Source of the DNA: Siphonodentalium dalli
Taxonomy: Eukaryota > Mollusca > Scaphopoda > Gadilida > Siphonodentaliidae
Assembly (NCBI GenBank): GCA_032622095.1
Contig: CP136069.1
Span: 67,169,319-67,233,318, forward strand
Direction of reading: 5' to 3'
DNA length: 64,000 nucleotides
The translations under genes were made by a program, and so were the position numbers. Each line of letters begins with the position of its first letter. Within the stretch, counting starts at the first letter, position 1. Under the pieces are notes generated by a model. The model had not been told where the DNA came from, made no database searches, and was given only the letters and a program-made list of their open reading frames with translations. Below, one piece after another: positions 41,062-54,100 of the stretch.

Positions 41062-41609
41062 ACATTTTTATTATCCATCTGTATGTTTATCCAAATTTTG
41101 TGAATAAAACTTTTGTGGTTATTTTTGGTATTTGTCGCCAATTGTCGGCACTTAATTCTCTATAAAATCCTATATTTGATCAGCAGAAAGCATGATTTGG
41201 AAGAGTAAACACGGAAATGAAAACAAAACTCAATGCGGAAGTGAAACGGCTGCTAAATCCACCAGTGTTGCGCGCGCACCACAATTTCACCGATTCATTT
41301 CGCAATAGTTAATTCGTGACGCCACGGAGTCCCAATAAAAAAGTGATATTGCACACTTGGGAGTCCAATATGACATTCGGGAGTACAATATGACATGTTT
41401 TGTACGACGTGTGTTCTGTGCATCTGGACTGTTCTGCAATGTCTATTATTTTCAATGGAAGGGGAATAAGTCTATATCTTAGTTTGAATTATGTTGCATT
41501 CTGGGAGCGAAACGGGGGAATGATTCTATGATTTCAGCTATTTTCTATTACTCTATATGCACCTTCTGAGACCAGATGGTCCAAATGGAGATGAATTATA
41601 GTATTTTAA

Positions 41610-42925
41610 CACGTTCACTGCCGAAAACCAATGGGTAATTCCATCCCATATGCCAACATGGGATTGCATGTTTAGCCGATAGTAGGTGATGTATTACGTA
41701 TGTAGGAGTGATGGTTCGACCAATATCGGGTTATATGATGCTCAAACATGTCATAAGGCTACTACGAGATAACTCGTAGTCGGCAAATGGGATGGAATTA
41801 ATCAGTGTTTCATCGCTGGTGCCACTACGAGTTATCTCGTAGGTAAATACAATTACGTTTTCAACGACTTAGATGGCGAGAGTGCTACACATGTAGAAGC
41901 ATATCGTGTATAAGACACGGTAAATGCAAATATACAATCACCGTTACACTCTATACGTCGCCTAAGATTTCGAAAACGTAATATTTATTTACCTATACGA
42001 GATAACTCGTAGCTGGCACCAGCGATTCCGTCCCAGGTGCCAACTACGAGTTATATCGTAGTAGCTTTATATCACGTTTCAACATCATAAAAACAGATTT
42101 GTGTCGACTAAAATACTATAAAACATGATAATGAATTTATATATACAGACTGGTACACACATAGCCAGGGAAACAAACTTGTATGCATGATTAAACAAGC
42201 CACATGTATCCGAGTGTGCATGCACTTGATGTAGGGCTAGCTCGAGTTTCCAGCAGCCTCTGACACTCTGAATTCTCCTACTGTCAAAATGTATCCAGTT
42301 ATAAGTACGAGATGTGTAATAAACATAGAACTACAGCTGATAATAAGATTTGTTAGAATTTAGACATTTAATTTAGACCATCCCAAGCAGGGCGCTCATT
42401 TCTAACTAATCTCAAGATACACGTAAGTGTTGTTCTATTACATGTTACACAGCCAAGCTTAGATATTTCGTGGACCTTTCAGTCGCTTGCATGCACCGAT
42501 CCCTCTAACAATGGGGTGTATTGTCACTTTATGGCCAAAAGCTTCAAATGAAACCTGAACAATCTGGAGCTAAATGATTATTGATTTATGCAACGAAAGG
42601 CCTCTATATGTTGTCCGGGGAATGTATATTGCACCTGTCTACCATGGGTCAGGGATGTACAGAAGAGGTCCTGGAGAGTTGGAGTGTCCTAGCAATATTT
42701 CAAACTTCACCCTCAATCCTTGATCGTGATGTGGGAATCGTTGTATCTCAAGCCATTGTCATTATACATTTGCAATCGATCAATGGGGTCGTTGGGCATG
42801 AATTGACGCATAGACTTACATTGATCTCGGTTTCTGCGGTATGAACACCACTACGAGTTAACTCGTAGTAGCAGTCCCCATGCAACCGTGTACTACGAAT
42901 TAACTCGTAGTGGCGGTCAACGTGT
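41610..42925. mobile_element. 1.3-kb non-autonomous piggyBac-like element with repeated CTACGAG palindromes
   Basis: Ends CACGTTCACTGCC and GGCGGTCAACGTG are inverted and flanked by TTAA (41606-41609; 42926-42929). The host repeat is uninterrupted at 27.33-27.36 kb (ATTAAAATACTATAATTTAT on the plus strand), which defines the empty site. Six near-identical 18-base palindromes of type CTACGAGTTAWCTCGTAG lie inside, at about 41762, 41824, 41993, 42044, 42851 and 42891. The centre is itself an inverted repeat (41820-42060). No coding region was recognised. Confidence 0.83.
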
Positions 42926-43157
42926 TTAAATCATATTTTATGTCATAGATTGTTATTAAACCGTATATCAAGGCATTATAACAAGAATCGGTGACTCGGA
43001 AATTAAAGGGAGACTTACGCCAATTTCAATAAATATCCGATAATAACAACGATCTAATATCGATAAAATATATAATGAAATAATTAATTTAATTCGAATA
43101 TGTCTTTTGTATAAACGTTCAGGTTAACATGTTATCTTAAAATCAAATATTATAATT

Positions 43158-43643
43158 TAAAGGTACTCAATCCGAACAGAGGGTCCCCATCTCAACAGAT
43201 TCCAACAACAACAATCCGATCAGAGGGTCCTATATTACTATTTCTTTGGCTTTGGGGGTAAAAAATATTTGATTCGAGTCGAGGAACCCATCAAACAAAG
43301 CTCAGAGTTATTAGATATTGATTTTTGAAATTTGTTATTTGCTCGAGATGAGTACTAATAATTGCCGTCATTTTCGTAACCTGCTCGAGACGTGTACACC
43401 AAAACACTATTCAAACAGACAAGGGTGGATAACTCTAAAATCAAGTGGTAATAATAACGCAATTTTGACTGTCTTCTGGGCCAGAAAGTATTCCCGATAA
43501 TGAAAAATAATAGATTTCTAAAATCGATATCTAACAAATCTGAGCTTTGATGGGTGACTTCCTCGACTCGAATCAAATATTTTTGACCCCCGAAGCCATT
43601 GAAATAGTAATTGAGAAGAGTTTTATCGGATTGAGTACCTTTA
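43158..43643. mobile_element. AAAGGTACTCAATCCGA family copy, complete ends
   Basis: Starts TAAAGGTACTCAATCCGAAC and ends ATCGGATTGAGTACCTTTA; a second internal ATCCGATCAGAGGGTCC suggests partial duplication of the left end. Confidence 0.8.
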
Positions 43644-43754
43644 ATATAAATTTAATTTATGGCTCCAGTCCATTCTTATCTCCTCGAACGGTACGGAATC
43701 TGACGAGGTTTGCCCATTGCCTCAGTACCGTAATGATTCGTGGGCATGGCTAAG

Positions 43755-44322
43755 GGTGTGTTTACATTGGTGTAGATCTGTATACAGATCTGTGTGAAGT
43801 CACGTGTCGTCGATTACTGTGATCACAGCATGATTACTGATAGTGAACGCGCGCTCATCAGTACTCTGGTAATTGGCAATTCGGGTCAGTTTACTGAGTT
43901 TAGGCCAGACAAAAATAATGAATCAACTATAAGCAGACCAAAGCGATTTGATCTGTGTCGTGTCAGCGTCAGTTGAGTCTAAGAGAATCAGGAGATGGTG
44001 GGCCCGGCCGTGGGCTACTGCCACAGAAAGATAGAGCACCGGATTTTCTGACAATTGTCTCGATGCTCGTTGTATTCCATATGAAATACATGGGTTGAAA
44101 TGACAAAGAAAGATTACGCACATTCCCCAAGCCCGGTTAACAATTAATCAGATTTGCCTGTCGCAATGCCTTGGTGTTGACCGTGAATTATAAAGGACAC
44201 GATTTTTGCTCACACGAACGAATGCCGTTTTCTTTCTGTGTGCATTTATATATCAATCCGTTTACACTATATAGTATGCGTGTAGAACTGTATACAGATC
44301 TACAGCAATGTAAATGCATCCG
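43755..44322. mobile_element. Possible element with TTTACATTGGTGTAGATCTG ends
   Basis: GTTTACATTGGTGTAGATCT GTATACAG at the left and CTGTATACAGATCTACAG CAATGTAAAT at the right are inverted. The left end also contains the perfect 18-base palindrome AGATCTGTATACAGATCT (43773-43790). No duplication was identified. Confidence 0.55.
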
Positions 44323-44645
44323 TAACCCCATACCACTGTGGTGGGTGGGGTTATTAATGATTTAGTTTATTTTTACGCCACCTATGGTGCTTTCTGTGGT
44401 CATGTTCTGGGGATGTCAGTGGAGGTTCCATTTATAAAAAATGTGATTAAAAAGGTACTAGCAATTTCCGTACCGGTTAGACTTTTGCAGAATGTATGTA
44501 TTCGCCGATGTATCTTCGCACATGTCTCATTGCTGCAGTATGTAAATTTTATGACAGCGTAATTGCTTTCGATATTTTGGTGTGAATAATGGCTGGACGA
44601 CTCTTAAGGGGTGAAGGAAAGGCCCGTTCGATCATCCCGGGTTAG

Positions 44646-44663
44646 CCCCCCCCCCCCCCCCCC
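44646..44663. repeat. Poly-C tract
   Basis: About 18 cytosines in a row. Similar C runs occur at 45666-45680 and 50305-50319. Length is unreliable in any assembly. Confidence 0.85.
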
Positions 44664-44699
44664 AAATGACAATTAATAAAATAAAAAAAAGGACGAATC

Positions 44700-45640
44700 T
44701 TGAAGAGTTTTTTTAATTGCGGGAATACAATGCATAATATAATGTTCAGCTAACTTTGCTGTACCGTAAAATGGGGTGACTTTAGACAGCGAGGTTACTT
44801 CGGACAGTATGACGGTACAAACATCTAACGCTTTCTTATTACACATGCTTTTATAAATCCACTTGTGTTTTACTTGTCTGTTTTACTTCATTTTAAATGT
44901 TTTTTGAGCTCGAATACGTTAATTGCTTTCGATGTTTAGGTATGAAGAATGGCTGGGCCATGCACTCTTGAAGATTTTATGGCGGGAACACAATGCCTCC
45001 GATTTTTTTTCCTCATTTAGAAGTTTTCTGGTGTGGTGAATGGGAAACTTTCAGTGATTAGCCGCAGTTGTTGTAATGATTTGAAAGATTAGTTGTTTTA
45101 ACGGAATTCTGAGGTGGTGCTTTCACGAAACATTGAAGGCATTATGATTAATTAGTCTCCATAATCGGTGGTGAATGAAACCTTATCGGAAATTATTTCA
45201 TAATGACTCTCGAGATTGTTTGTAAATCATTCAGTGTTCAGCCGCCGTATATTGGCTTCTGTCAGTCAATTGCAGACCTCTATTTCGATAGAAATTAGAA
45301 CAAATAACAAAGAAAAGATACATGCCAGCCGAAAACAATCTAATGTCGTATAAGAGAACCGAGAAAATATCAGTTTAGTGTATTTGCCGCGAGCTGGCAA
45401 CACGTCAACAAAATAACATGTCAATCGTCAAGACGTTTGTTATGTTAGTGTAAACAATATTTTATTTCTCAAAAAGGCACATAAATACATATATAACATA
45501 CACAAACATACATATGAGATAAAGGGATCTGGCAGTAAGCCCAGGCTTATTCGTGGCCATCTCCGCAATATAAAATTGCTTCATGATATATTTTGGTCTC
45601 GAGTGATGAATTGTCCGTTCCACAGACACCCGCGAGCATA
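44700..45640. other. Intergenic stretch with LINE-associated repeat
   Basis: 44925-45130 repeats sequence found at 21460-21650, 38880-39060 and 57640-57800 (AGGTATGAAGAATGGCTGGG, TTAGAAGTTTTCTGGTGTGG, TTTTAACGGAATTCTGAGG). The rest is unrecognised. Confidence 0.55.
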
Positions 45641-45832
45641 TCCGCGGCTGGTCGCCGCAGGTCAGACCCCCCCCCCCCCCGATTACATAATTTAACTGTG
45701 AGAGCGCTCTTATTTATTTTCACTACTCTTTGGATGAGATATGTATATCTGTTAATGATGGCCGGAACTCAGTTAAATCGTTTGGTTCTATCTATGAACT
45801 TTTGGAGTGACATGAAAATGACTGTATTTTCA

Positions 45833-47558
45833 CTACGTTGAATTAACCGACCCATTAAGTAAAGTGTTCACATTTAATGTCATAATAGGACCCACAAAAC
45901 AGTTATCTCTCTCTCTTTTGTAAATTGGACAGTGAAGTAAAAAATGTTCGGCGGTCTCTAGTTCCCCACAATCGCAGAATGGATTATTATGTAGGTGGTT
46001 ACAAAACAGATAATATTTCAAGTTACTGCAGTAGGTTCTCAGACGACAGTGGTAGATTTGACTTGGTCTTGTAAACGTTGTATAACAATATGATGGTATG
46101 CTATTGTGATTTTTGGAGATATATCTCTTGAATTCTGATACTGTGTCACAACTTTTCGCTTCTGGTGGAAGGCTATTCCATAGTTTTACGGTGGCTGGCA
46201 GGAATGAATTTTCATATCTTGTCGCCAAAAAAGGGGGGCACCTGAGGCCTTTTTGTCTGAAATCGTAATTGGTTTGGCTTCCAGATACCGGAGGGACAAG
46301 CGTATATAAGTAAGGATGCGTGTCTCGCTTAATCATTTTGAAAAATTGAATAAGTTTTGCTTTTTCTCTTCTGCTCGAAAGTGTGTCCCAGCCGGTTTCC
46401 CGTAATAAAGATTCCTTACTACAGCTTCTAGTTGCCCCTGTGACCAATCGCGCGGCTTCGTATTGGATGTCTTCGAGATGGCCTGAATCCTCATCTGTAC
46501 AATTATCCCATACGGAGGAAGCATATTCCATTACTGGGCGGATGTAATATAAGTATATACGTTCGAGGGTTCTCCTGTCCAAAATGAATTTATACTTCCT
46601 CAGTATATAAAGTCGACTTGCAGCTCGATTTTCAATATCAGTTATATGATCATGCCAGGTACCATCCCCATTAAAAGTTAGACCTAGGTGCTTATGTGTT
46701 TCAATTTCTTCAATATTCTGCCCAGACATCTGAAGTTGTGGGTGGTCGATAGCGTTGGTCTTCCATGATATCAGAAGTGACTCTGTTTTGATGGGATTGA
46801 ATTTAACTTGCCATTTTTGCGACCACTCGAATAACAACCCGATGTCGTTGTTAATAACTTCTGCGGCCAATATGGGGTCTTCGACCGAAAGATATAGAGA
46901 CGTATCGTCAGCAAAAAGCCTTATATTACTCGTCACATTTTCTACAATGTCGTTAATGTAGACTAAAAATAGAAGAGGGCCAAGTATGGATCCCTGGGGC
47001 ACACCAGCTGAGACACTCTTCAAGCTTGAATTGGAATTTGAAACAAATACTCGCTGCTGTCTATTATCTAAGTACTTTTCCAGAAGATCGTATGTCGCGA
47101 CGATAATTCTCATACTTTTGAGTTTAAACATAAGACCGCGATGCCATACCTTATCAAAAGCCTGGCTAACGTCGCAGAACAGGCATCTAATTTCTTTACC
47201 GCTATCAAGTGAAGATATTATATAATGATAGACGTCTGTTAACTGAAAGACTGCTGTCATTATGGGTGAATCCTGACTGAAGATTTGTTAGGAGGTTGTT
47301 GGTCCTGAAGTATGTATTCAAGTGAGAGTAGATACACTTTTCGAAAATTTTTGACAAGCAACAAAGTAAAGAAACAGGGCGATAATTTGTCATGTTGTTG
47401 GCAATGGGTGTTTCAATATAACCAATAATATATTGGTGTATCAATGGAATTGCCATTGCATGTTTTGGCGATGAACCTTTTAACCAGTTGGAACGTATGC
47501 GCCCCTTTGTGAACACACCGTATATACGTGACGTGTGTACATATTTCATAATTATCAT
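45833..47558 (-). pseudogene. 5'-truncated CR1/Jockey-type LINE reverse transcriptase with frameshift
   Basis: The upstream frame (47558-47205) gives NYRPVSLLCCLSKIFEKCIY and LQSGFTHND. The main frame (47260-45833) continues with LTDVYHYIISSLDSGKEIRC, LFCDVSQAFDKVWHRGL, AGVPQGSILGPLLFLVYIND and the catalytic FADDTSLYL. The C-terminus has CDCGELETAEHFLLHCPIY, a late motif common in such LINEs. A shift near 47250 separates the frames, and no endonuclease domain is present. It is a dead copy. The catalytic aspartates (D of DVSQAFD and the DD) are intact in the main frame. Confidence 0.9.
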
Positions 47559-47979
47559 AACTTTAGTTTGGCACGTCCGATTTAAAAAATATGTTCATAT
47601 GCTTTCTCACCAAGCACATACTATACACATATTCACAAACATTACATATAATCAACTATATATACATAGCCATTACCTATATAGACATTTTTCACAATCA
47701 CTACATTAAAGCTCCAATATATTTGATATATGCGTAATAATATGATCTGGGTGGCATTACAATTTCTTACTATGGTTTTCTTGTAACCCATGCATGTGTA
47801 CGTTTTGAAGACTGTCGTGCATGACGATCTGATATCTGTTGCCGAATTGTCCGTGAGATCATCACACGAACTGACCCGGAGAGCCTGCCGAATGAGAGAT
47901 TCTGACGATAAGCCTGGGGGAGATACACGCGGCGGATACGCCCGCCATCCATGCGTCTGGGCCACGTACCCGTCGGCAG

Positions 47980-47987
47980 TATATAAG
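47980..47987 (+). promoter_or_regulatory. TATA box of the TSP1-repeat gene
   Basis: TATATAAG lies 67-74 bases before the ATG at 48054. Transcription would start near 48010-48020, where the context is pyrimidine-rich. This fits a short 5' UTR in the same exon as the start codon. Confidence 0.6.
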
Positions 47988-48053
47988 AAGTAGCAACCAC
48001 GACAGTATTACTATACTCTCATTACATCGTTCTGTAGTCAGCTTCGTATCGGG

Positions 48054-48102
48054 ATGTTCACTAAATTTATGGGGATGCTCTCGAGATACACCGGGTTCGC
48101 TG
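48054..48102 (+). CDS. TSP1-repeat gene exon 1 (signal peptide start)
   Basis: Sixteen codons plus one base encode MFTKFMGMLSRYTGFA. The donor is GTAAGT. The hydrophobic core of the signal peptide continues in exon 2, and the TATA box is at 47980. Confidence 0.8.
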
Positions 48103-51100
48103 GTAAGTATTCACATATATATTTTTCGAAACAAACGCTCTTTATGTTTACCATACCAATAATTGATTAAGGAGGCGCCCAATTTGTGAATTTTCAAAAT
48201 ATTCAAACTATCAATTTGAAGGAAAAAATCGTTATCCCTTATAACCAATGTTTGCTATAGTACTATACAACAACTCTTTACCCTCACAATACAATGGTTT
48301 TTGTTTTTTGGCAGCCATTTGCAGATATTTAGACAAAAAATACCATAAAACTACATAATGTCTGAAAAGACGAATCAGTATTGAGTATTTATGTCTGCCA
48401 GATTATTGAAAACGTGGTTGAATTATATTTATGTTTTTTAGGTTGTTTTGGTCCTTTCCCGATAAAAAATAGTCCTGCAAATGGCTGCCAAAAAAATTTA
48501 ATATGCAATGAGAAATGTTTTATTTATTTTCTCGCAGACAGTCATGATTTCAGATGGTACTAGTTGGGTTCATATAAGTCTAGATAACGCAGTGTGTGTG
48601 GTTTTTTTTATAGATATTTCCTGTCAAACTGTTACATACATGAAAAAATGGTTATTTTTATTTTGTTTAAACCACTTTTTTTCATAATTCGAACATATCT
48701 ATCATATTGTGAGGGTAAACACGTGCTGTTGTAATACTATTGAATACATTGGTCATAAAGGATAATGATTTTCCCTTCAAACTGATTGTTTGAAAGTGAG
48801 ATTTTTTGAAAATTCACGAATGGGGCTCATCCTTAACAAAGAACGTTCTTTATTATTCATTGCCGAAGAATTTTTTTTTGTAAATACATGTGCACGAAAA
48901 TAGCTATCTCTCGCATGATACAAGCTTACAGTAATTTATCAACAAATATCATTAATCATGTACCAAGTTCAAATATTTTAGTCTGAATATGATATTCAGA
49001 ATAATTTTCAATACTTTGACCTATTTCAATATTTACAGTCCAATTTTGATAAAACTTTGGTATCTTATAGCGCTAATAATTGGACTTTTATCAGTTATTC
49101 CACTGTATAACAGTAATGTTTAAACGGACATGGTTCATTCGAGTTTCCAAAATTTGTCTATGTAATTTGGAAGATTTTTCGCACAGCAGAAGTGAAACAG
49201 ACGCTCCTTATTTATACCATACCAGGAATACAGACTAACGTGGAACGCCTTTTCTGTTTCATGTCATGCAAATGGCTGTTTTTTTTTTTGGGACCCCAAA
49301 CATCGTGAATATTAATAGGTGTATTTAAAATACACAAACGGTATGCAACGTGCGTGTTGCACCACACAAGTCGGTGATCAATGGGGGAAAAAGTCGTCGT
49401 AAGTAGGGGCGGGCGTCTGTCGGGACGTCACGAAATGTTGTCCGGAGGTTATTTCGAACAATTTAATAATCAACGGGTTTTAAAGAATTGGTATATGAGT
49501 TCACAAGGGGGATATCTGAAACGGGTTCGCAAACTATCCCGGGTCGGACATTTTTACCAGAGTTACGGCTCTTTGATAGTATTTTTTTTGGCGTAAGTTG
49601 CATCCACGAAAAGTTGTTCGATAAAAAAGTAGTAGGCCTGTCTGAAACGAGTTCGCAAACAATGCTCGGCCGTACATTTATTACCAGAGTTACGGCCTTT
49701 TGATTGTATTTTTTTTACGTTTAATTAGCAGGCAGCAAAAGTTGTCCTTGTGTTATTTCCTGCAATTATCAACGGATTTCAAATATTTTTGGTATGTGAC
49801 GCGGAAAAAAATTTCAGGCACGTATGGCATTTTTTCCCTTTCGATCATTTTTTGTACCCACCCACCCCCACCGCCAATTTTTTTTCCGTTTTCGGCAGTT
49901 TTTTCCGACCATTTTTTTACACCCACCCCCCCTTTTAACACTAAAACAGAGATTTGCGGGGGAAAATTCACTGTAAACAGCTGTATATGAATTTCTGTGC
50001 ATACTATTTATCATGGATGTTAACATGGACATGTAAATTGGAATGAGTCATTTTGAGGTCATTCGGCCAAAAAAACATGGCTGCCAGCGGCCATCTTGGA
50101 TTTCAAAATTTGCAACAAAATACAACACGATAACTGCCTGCAGTCAGTTTACAGTTAGAATTATATTATTTCTCTCATTCAAAGTGGTTTTGAAGCCCAA
50201 CTCATTGCCAAAACACTAAAAAACAAGCAGGAAATATTTTTCTTAGTTGATGAAAAAATTGCCTGTTGGTGGCTTTGACCACCCACCCCGGGTTTTTGTT
50301 CACCCCCCCCCCCCCCCCCTGTGTGACTTCCCAAAAGAAGTATCTTAAATAAGTTCACAAACTGGGCCCGGTCTGACATTTTCACCAGAGTTACGACGCT
50401 TTGTTTGTCATTTTTTGGCGTTAACACCGACGAAAAGTTGACAATATTATCAAAGCATTTAAAACATTTTTCTTATATGAGTTCACAAAAGGATTTTGGA
50501 AGACTGTTGGTATATGAGTCCACAAGAGGATTGTATGAAACGAGTTCGCAAACTAGGGCCGCGGTCGTACATTTTCACCAGAGTTATTGCCCTTTGATTG
50601 TGATTATTTGGCGTTTAGCACCTACGAAACTGTCATGTGCATAACATAAAAAAGTTCACAGGTTTTGTATTGGTGGAATATGATCTCTGTGTGGGTGTAG
50701 CTATATATATAGAGTAGAAATTCAGCATGACATGATCTATAGGGTGGGGGCAACGGAGCGCGTCACATGCCCTTGTGATTTCAGTAAATGTGTAAAATTG
50801 GGATGTATACATGTGGTATATGCCTTGTAACCCCTCTATGTTGACTGTTATACAGGATTCATGGATGATTTTACCACACACCCTCACCGGTGATCTTGCA
50901 GTGATAACCGACCAGTATATTTTAAATATATTATTTCAGTTGTCATTGGCGTGGGACTTATGTTACAAGCATGCCAATCACACCCACACCTACCAATGGC
51001 ATCAGAGGACAGTTATATTCGGGGTCTACCCGGACCCCACGGTCAACCACGACCGGATACGGACAAATGTGAGTACTGCATGTATACATGTATATATAGG

Positions 51101-54100
51101 GTTCGATCTCTAATTCCGATGGTTATCTTGATGTAGCGAAGTGGATCAATATGCTTTTATCATTGACAATTATCACTAATAACTCTGTCGTGAATTCGTG
51201 ATGGAATGAATATTGTTCCTCTCTTAATCGTATTGTTAATTACATGTAAGTCGAAGTTATATACTAATACTTAAGGAAGAGAATCTACTTTGTTTTGTAA
51301 CCGCGTAACAATTGTTATCCATATGAATATGTATATACACGTGGATATGTATCTATTATCTATTTCCATGTATACCCCCTATATTATGTATTATATATCT
51401 CAAATACTGTTCTTACAGTTTGATGAGAAATAAACATATATATTGACAGGGGTGGTGGTGGGAGTCTCAACTTTGGTAGAAATTTCAAAAGTTGGAAATT
51501 TCACACCCGACGCGAAATAAGTTAAAACTCTTTGAATAAAATAGGTAACAAATTGTTCGGATAGTTTGCATTGTTAACCAACCAGAATTTAGTTTGAAAT
51601 GTGTTACTTTAACCATTTCATAAGGTTCATTGCGGAAGCAGCTCTGGTGCAGCATTACATATCCTGTTCCATGCATTAATTCTCTTATATATACGAGTTT
51701 CACATAGAGAGCCTCGCTTATATAATAGAAATGAACTGGCTTACAAGGTCAAGGTAAATATTGTTATAGGCCAATGCATTCTCTTATATATGCGAGGCTC
51801 CATGTATGGGAGACTAGCATATATAAGAGAATGCATTTACACATGCTCTTCGCAAAATTTCAGGAAGCTTCAGTCATGTAAGGGTTAAAGATACATAACT
51901 CAATTCGATGGTCCCCGTATCATCCAGTTACAACAACAACAATAACTGAATTTCACCAAAAGCCTATTTAGTTATGGCAAAATTTCTGGAATTTTACCAA
52001 GCCGCCAAATATTCCTGTTTGTAAAAAATAACAGATTTCAAAAATCAAAATCTGACAACTCTGATCTTTAATGGGTTGGTTCATCAACTCAATTAAGATA
52101 TTTATTACCTCCGAAGGCGAAGAAATAGCTATAGGGGGCGTTAAATCGGATTGTGTATCTTTAAGACCATGAAAAAGTGGAATGTATTCTTACTTTCGGT
52201 CAATATTTTGGATGGCCATCAGTTGAAAAATAAAAACACATTAGGGGGTGTCGATCAAGTTGTTTCAAAATTCGAATGGAAACCCGCGGAATCTAGCCAC
52301 ATCATCCGGTTAACTCCATCATAAATGGGTTCCGTCCCTGTGTCCGTCTGTAACAACTTTCGATCTCTGCCATCATATAGGCCGCATTTTAATAATCATT
52401 GGTATGCTCATGCATGAACCAGTAAATGCATGAGATAAAGGATATCTACATTGAACAGGTTTCCGCCATTCATTTTTCAGTGTTATAACCTAATTAATTA
52501 GAGTACAAATTAAACCCTGTCAACTTTTGATCTCTATTATCATAATGTATACCTTATCTCTAGACCACCCATGAGGCAGCATGGGGGACAACATCCATAT
52601 TTGAAGTCATGCCCATTATACAATTAATAAACCTATGCGAAAAGCCACCTTTGTTGGGGGATTCTCATTCAGTTAAAATTCAGTTAAAATGTTTACACAG
52701 GAATGGTCTGTTATTGAGTTACATGGATGTACAGGTAATATAATATAATAATATAAATAAAGGAAGGAGTCCTATTTATTGAGGGAAATGTCCAGATAAT
52801 AAGTTCAACAAACGACATATACATGTACATATGGCATTTTATATGTAAATATAAATATCACAGTTTTTATTAATGAATTGGCTCTGTAAAGAGGTTGTTC
52901 GGCACAATCAGGTGACCGAAACCCATCAGGGATAGCATAAACGAAAGTCTAATGACCATTTATTTCCATTATGGTCCCCAATTGTGTTCGGTCTCATGAA
53001 AGGCCAGAACGCACCCCAGACAGCACCCTCTAATTGCAATTATGCATATGTACCTCACTTATCTTATATCATTAATTTTTCAGACAAGTTTCTCTTCGAT
53101 TTTGGAGGTGAGTGTTAACTATTGGAAATTTGGCCTGTCAATCAATTCATGCATTAACAACAAGCCTGAAAATATGGTGTAGGACATTTGCAGAATGAGG
53201 TCCCCAGAGGGTGAATTTAGTTACGCTACCCCGCACATGCAGCAGGCTAGCTAGCATCCCTAAATTCACCTTTGGGGACCTCATTCTCCTTCTCTGGAAA
53301 GTATCTTTATTATCAATTTTTTTTTTTTCTTTAAAAACTGCTTCACGAAGATTATGTTCTTTTTTAGTTTAGTTTCTCTGTTCTCCATAATTGGCAGACG
53401 ACACATTGTATAAACGAGGTGCCCAATGGGTGCACATCACAATATTCACCATCTGGAAACTTAAATCAGAGTATGTCCAGGGCTGTTTAGAAACCTGTGA
53501 CAGATTCGAGCCCCAATCTCAAGAAACCCAAATGTACCCAAATTTCTAGTGGACAGTATCTTATAAACTTGAAATTTCCACGATTTCAATGCATAATTAA
53601 CTAATTCAACAATGTGCCCGGTCACTAACTCGCGGCCATATTGGATCCACCAGGTCCGGTTCCGTAGTTTTACTTAGCTTTCCATAGGCCTATATGGAAG
53701 TCATGAATAATTCAAAGCTCCATATATGGAAATGCTACTCCAAAACTTTGACCTGTAGCACTAAAACCACGGAACCGGGGCTGGATGCATCAATGAAACC
53801 ACGGAACCGGACCCGGTGGATCCAATATGGCCACGAGTTAGTGACAGGGCGTATATATGTCTACTGTGTAAATAGTAACACTACAGTTGCAACTGGGCCA
53901 TATTTGATCCACCAGGTGGTTTTAGTGCTACATGTCAAAGTTCTGGAGTAGCATTTTCATACTCTTGCAGTCATTAATATTCAAAAGCTCCATATATGGA
54001 CATGCTACTCCAGAACTCTGACATGTAGCACTATAAAACCACGGAACCGGGGCTGGATGAATCTCTGAAACCACGGAATGGGGCAGGATGAATTCAATAA

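Noticed and set aside
49700-50032. Open frames rich in P, F or G, K on both strands
   Set aside because: They come from low-complexity CCCACCC and T-rich sequence in intron 1.
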